DNA from: Allomesorhizobium sp043769475
Lineage (GTDB): Bacteria > Pseudomonadota > Alphaproteobacteria > Rhizobiales > Rhizobiaceae
NCBI RefSeq assembly: GCF_043769475.1
Contig: NZ_CP171729.1
Span: 3,224,001 to 3,288,000, forward strand
Direction: 5' to 3'
DNA length: 64,000 nucleotides
This document shows, piece after piece, positions 62,001 through 64,000 of the stretch. The notes below the pieces were generated by a model that searched no databases, was not told the origin of the DNA, and saw only the letters and a program-made list of their open reading frames with translations. Position 1 is the stretch's first letter. Every line of letters starts with the position of its first letter. The position numbers and the translations under genes were made by a program.

Positions 62001-62270
62001 CGCAAGAACTCCCTCGACGAGATGACCGTCCGCCGCACCGAAAAGCCTGTCGAAGGAAAAGTGCCGGCGAAGCCGCCTTCCTCTCCCCTTGCGGGAGAGG
62101 ACAGTTCGCCCCGCGAGGCGAAGACGAGCGGTTCGGCGAACTTGGTGAGGGGTGATGATGGGATAAAACCCGTCGTCCGCGCCCGTTCCGGCGTCGGCTC
62201 CTACGAAGACCCCGCCGACGCAAAGCGCCAGACCCGCCGCCCCGGCAAGACCGGCCGCCCGGGCCAGTAG
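59061..62270 (+). CDS. uvrB: Excinuclease ABC subunit B with long extensions
   Basis: UvrB verifies DNA damage and opens it for UvrC in nucleotide excision repair. The conserved core runs from about 184 (SIKMVSDFEPAGDQPTAI) to about 860. Walker A is GVTGSGKT, the beta-hairpin region is FVSYYDYYQPEAYVPRTDTF in two parts, a helicase motif follows at LIQTIGRAARN, and the UVR domain is LQKQMRDAAADLDFERAARL. At 1069 residues it is about 400 longer than E. coli UvrB. The N-terminal 180 residues and C-terminal 200 are low-complexity. The tail at 61705-61753, 61772-61802 and 62086-62160 is made of intergenic-type repeats read in frame. Confidence 0.95.
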   Translation: MARSPEKNSPRSAANDDRAGKPKRRSPLTDFMDAAEPLHPRGFSEAPQAEFSGAPLGGSISDWAEEISKEAERNADAPQGEGKGEGQRKSKKIPERSSAPTKTARGTSMGGAATAKERAAAGLNPVAGLDISLEDAEQMSSGGVTATVAALSALIESGNPLHKNGELWVPHRPARPEKSEGGLSIKMVSDFEPAGDQPTAIRDLVSGIKENDRTQVLLGVTGSGKTFTMAKVIEETQRPALILAPNKTLAAQLYSEFRKFFPENAVEYFVSYYDYYQPEAYVPRTDTFIEKESSINEQIDRMRHSATRSLLERDDVIIVASVSCIYGIGSVETYTAMTFQMQVGDRLDQRQLLADLVAQQYKRRDMDFTRGSFRVRGDTIEIFPAHLEDSAWRISMFGDEIESITEFDPLTGQKTGDLKSVKIYANSHYVTPRPTLNQAIKSIKEELKLRLAELERAGRLLEAQRLEQRCRFDLEMLEATGSCAGIENYSRYLTGRRPGDPPPTLFEYIPDNALVFVDESHVTIPQIGGMYRGDFRRKATLAEYGFRLPSCMDNRPLRFEEWDAMRPLTVAVSATPSSWEMEEAGGVFAEQVIRPTGLIDPPVEIRPAKTQVDDVVGEIRETTKAGYRTLVTVLTKRMAEDLTEYLHEQGVRVRYMHSDIDTLERIEILRDLRLGAFDVLVGINLLREGLDIPECGFVAILDADKEGFLRSETSLIQTIGRAARNVDGKVILYADNVTGSMERAMAETARRREKQMAWNEANGITPESVKSRISDILDSVYEKDHVRADISDFAAAGAMMGNNLKAHLEALQKQMRDAAADLDFERAARLRDEIKRLRDIELAVSDDPLAKYAESESPVSGREKGKHNKGRAIHRAVDDSLSSPRSRGEDAGRQVRGGADLSASSSSGLTRGPMPERNRQSAAGSGKSSLFAKPHLDDMGTSGDHAVPAKAVPRSLFKKQSAGEAHGSDYGVPDDNKSLFRKNSLDEMTVRRTEKPVEGKVPAKPPSSPLAGEDSSPREAKTSGSANLVRGDDGIKPVVRARSGVGSYEDPADAKRQTRRPGKTGRPGQ
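61705..61753. repeat. Family-A palindrome inside the uvrB reading frame
   Basis: CCTCTCCCCGT-TCA-CGGGGAGAGG followed by GCCGGCAGGCAGGTGAGGGGC is the same unit as at 559-615 in an intergenic gap. In uvrB it is translated as SSPRSRGEDAGRQVRGG. A second repeat type (TCATCCTCGGGCTTGACCCG) follows at 61772-61802. Confidence 0.85.
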
Positions 62271-62382
62271 CGCTCACCCTTGCTCGCCCGTTAACCCTCA
62301 TGAACGCCCGATGAACGGCGCATTACGGCACTGTTCAGCGCCTGGCGCGCATCTTGGCGGCAGCCACTGAAGGAGAGAAAAC

Positions 62383-63327
62383 ATGGCCATCATCCGCGGA
62401 ACCAACTATTCCGAGAGCATCTACGGCACCGCTTACGGCGACACGATCTACGGCTATGGCGGCCATGACTACATAGACGGCCGCGCCGGCAACGACCTGA
62501 TCTACGCCGGCGCCGGCGACGACGACATTCTCGGCGGCACGGGCGCCAACGATCTGTGGGGCGGCACGGGCGCCGACTGGTTCATCATGAGCGCCCGCTC
62601 GACCGGCTCCAGCGACGACTGGATCGGTGACTTCACCTTCAACGTCGACCGCATCGACGTGTCGTCCTGGGGTGTCAGCGACATCAGCCAGTTGCGCGCG
62701 CTCATGTTCACCGATTCCACCGGCAGCGCGACGCTCAACGCCACCTACAACGGCTACAATCATTTCCTCACGGTCGACGACGTGCTCGCCAGCGAGTTGA
62801 TCTCCTCCGATTTCGTGTTCTCGAACTCGGGCGCCAGGAGCGTGGTCGGCACCGCCTACGCCGACACCCTGTTCGGCTCGCGCTACGGCGACACGCTGAC
62901 CGGCGGCGGCGGCAACGACAAGCTGCTCGGCGGCCTCGGCAACGACCGGCTCAGCGGCGGCAGCGGCAATGACGACCTGCATGGCGGCGCCGGCGCCGAT
63001 TTGATGACCGGCGGCAGCGGCTACGACGCATTCGTCTTCGCCGCCGCTTCCGAAAGCACGCCCGCCAGCCGCGACCGCATCTCCGATTTCCAGGAGGATA
63101 TCGACTTCATCGATCTCGCCGACATCGACGCCAACGCCAACCTCTCCGGCAACCAGGCCTTCCGCTTCGTCGGCGGCGGCGCGTTCACCAGCGCGGGCCA
63201 GCTCCGCTACGCCTTCTCCGGCACGGACACGATCGTCTCGGGCAACACCGACAGCGATTCCACACCCGAATTCCAACTCGCCCTCAGCGGCCACCACTAC
63301 CTGATCGCCGACGACTTCGTGGTGTGA
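62383..63327 (+). CDS. RTX-type calcium-binding protein
   Basis: The 314-residue acidic protein has no N-terminal signal peptide, as expected for type I secretion with a C-terminal signal. Two blocks of GGxGxDxux nonapeptides are visible: GGHDYIDGRAGNDLIYAG near 27-45, and a longer one near 170-212 with GGNDKLLGGLGNDRLSGGS. These bind Ca as parallel beta rolls. Between and after them are beta-rich segments ending HHYLIADDFVV. AAGGAGAG precedes ATG 62383. Its exporter is not in the window. Function unknown; rhizobial relatives include nodulation-linked and biofilm proteins. Confidence 0.88.
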   Translation: MAIIRGTNYSESIYGTAYGDTIYGYGGHDYIDGRAGNDLIYAGAGDDDILGGTGANDLWGGTGADWFIMSARSTGSSDDWIGDFTFNVDRIDVSSWGVSDISQLRALMFTDSTGSATLNATYNGYNHFLTVDDVLASELISSDFVFSNSGARSVVGTAYADTLFGSRYGDTLTGGGGNDKLLGGLGNDRLSGGSGNDDLHGGAGADLMTGGSGYDAFVFAAASESTPASRDRISDFQEDIDFIDLADIDANANLSGNQAFRFVGGGAFTSAGQLRYAFSGTDTIVSGNTDSDSTPEFQLALSGHHYLIADDFVV

Positions 63328-63339
63328 GGGCGCGCCCTT

Positions 63340-63414
63340 CCTTCTCCCCCGTCCTGAGCTTGCCGAAGGATACGGGGAGAAGGTGGCCCGAAGGGGCCGG
63401 ATGAGGGGCAGCGC
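63340..63414. repeat. Family-A palindrome with nested repeat
   Basis: CCTTCTCCCCC and ACGGGGAGAAGG arms enclose GTCCTGAGCTTGCCGAAGGAT, a unit also seen alone at about 515-537. GAGGGGCAGCG closes the element. 63436-63470 holds a further related GTGAGCCTGTCGAACCACG segment. No gene is seen in 63328-63746. Confidence 0.75.
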
Positions 63415-63746
63415 CTACGCAACTCCGGTGAGAAGGCCCCTCATGGTGAGCCTGTCGAACCACGCACCACGCCACAACTCGCCTCCACCATCCCCGCCTT
63501 CGACAATCTCAAAAGTGGATAGAATTCACCCTGTTCCGGCTCGACCAAAGAAATCATCCTTGCAGATCAATAGCATAACAGCCGATGCGAAGATTTTTCG
63601 CACCCCTGTTTGTCCACACCCCCCGCGCATAATCTCCTTGTAGCGTGACGCGCGGTTGTAGCGCGCAAATTCGAATGGCGCAGTGCGCAAGTTCACTTGG
63701 CACTGGTTTAATGTCGTTACATCAGCGCTCGATCGCGTTGGCCCTT

Positions 63747-64000
63747 CTATTGCGTGGCTCCGTTCGCGCGCTGCCACACCACCTTGGGATTTTGGAGGAT
63801 TGTCCGGCCGGACCCCTTCGGAATCCTGCCTCGCGTGATCCTCTCAAGGCCGGGATCGCTTCGGAGGAGATTGATCGTTGATTCGATTGTCTGCTCGTCT
63901 CCCTTGGGCTGCAATGCCCTCCAGAGTTCCCGGCCAACTTTAGTCAGACCAATCCCATCGAAAAACAGCCTGGTTCCAGGCTTGCCGACCCCAATGATTC
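63747..64000 (-). CDS. Unknown protein, C-terminal end (partial at right edge)
   Basis: A minus-strand frame is open from the right edge (first full codon at 63998) to TAG at 63749-63747, giving 83 residues without a start. The sequence reads IIGVGKPGTRLFFDGIGLTK, then LWRALQPKGDEQTIESTINL and LERITRGRIPKGSG. It looks like genuine protein, with charged helices and lower GC than the neighbours. I do not recognise the family. Its lower GC suggests the start of another acquired segment to the right. Confidence 0.55.
   Translation of the reverse strand, partial: IIGVGKPGTRLFFDGIGLTKVGRELWRALQPKGDEQTIESTINLLRSDPGLERITRGRIPKGSGRTILQNPKVVWQRANGATQ

Noticed and set aside
63522..63746. Additional genes in the right-end gap
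   Set aside because: The short frames lack ribosome sites and protein-like sequence; only the partial minus-strand frame from 63747 is supported.

Overview
The window is a 64-kb piece of an alphaproteobacterial chromosome. The gene set and order (carB, greA, lpcC, trxB, an Lrp/AsnC regulator, an LsrB/VtlR-type LysR regulator, aatA), the high GC and the dense intergenic palindromes point to Rhizobiales, most likely Mesorhizobium or a close Phyllobacteriaceae relative. This assignment comes from recognising protein families, not from a database search. No rRNA, tRNA or CRISPR array was seen.

Layout. 1-302 is the 3' end of carB. 700-3775 is a lower-GC islet with a two-gene HD-phosphohydrolase/YwgA-like module; its first gene is split by a 932-bp IS5-family element. 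3.9-16 kb is ordinary chromosome: DUF899 and GFA proteins, a serine hydrolase, a MarR/GST pair with a visible operator array, a lytic transglycosylase, ogt, two tandem small secreted paralogues, cspA, a degenerate EAL protein and aatA. 16-21 kb has a frameshifted GGDEF-EAL protein, an EF-G-like GTPase and a candidate small RNA. 22-25 kb is the redox cluster lsrB-trxB with a divergent Lrp-type gene. 25-31 kb is envelope polysaccharide: an OafA-like acyltransferase and a minus-strand run greA-lpcC-GT25-GT29-like-GT. 31-41 kb has a PQQ-type sugar dehydrogenase, a TPR protein, an EamA transporter, a second copy of the IS, two extensin-like proteins, LssY_C and CorC/HlyC proteins. 42-54 kb is mixed metabolism and small membrane proteins. 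54-59 kb has a glycosyltransferase and a complete sugar ABC transporter. 59-64 kb has a very long uvrB, an RTX-type Ca-binding protein and the end of an unknown minus-strand gene.

Two themes stand out. First, repeat elements actively reshape genes. Palindromic repeats lie in most large intergenic gaps. One pair has broken a conserved hypothetical gene, several have been absorbed in frame into uvrB, and arm-to-arm compensatory changes between copies suggest the hairpins matter as structure. Second, five genes carry single-base indels: GGDEF-EAL, EF-G-like, a glycosyltransferase, a GMC oxidoreductase and a DUF1344 protein. Two lie in homopolymers and all but one sit in otherwise intact frames, so sequencing error must be excluded before calling them pseudogenes.

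The best candidate for a poorly described system is the HD/YwgA pair at 952-3774. It looks horizontally acquired, resembles in order the ywfO-ywgA pair of Bacillus, and is switched off by an insertion whose precise excision would restore one 460-residue frame.
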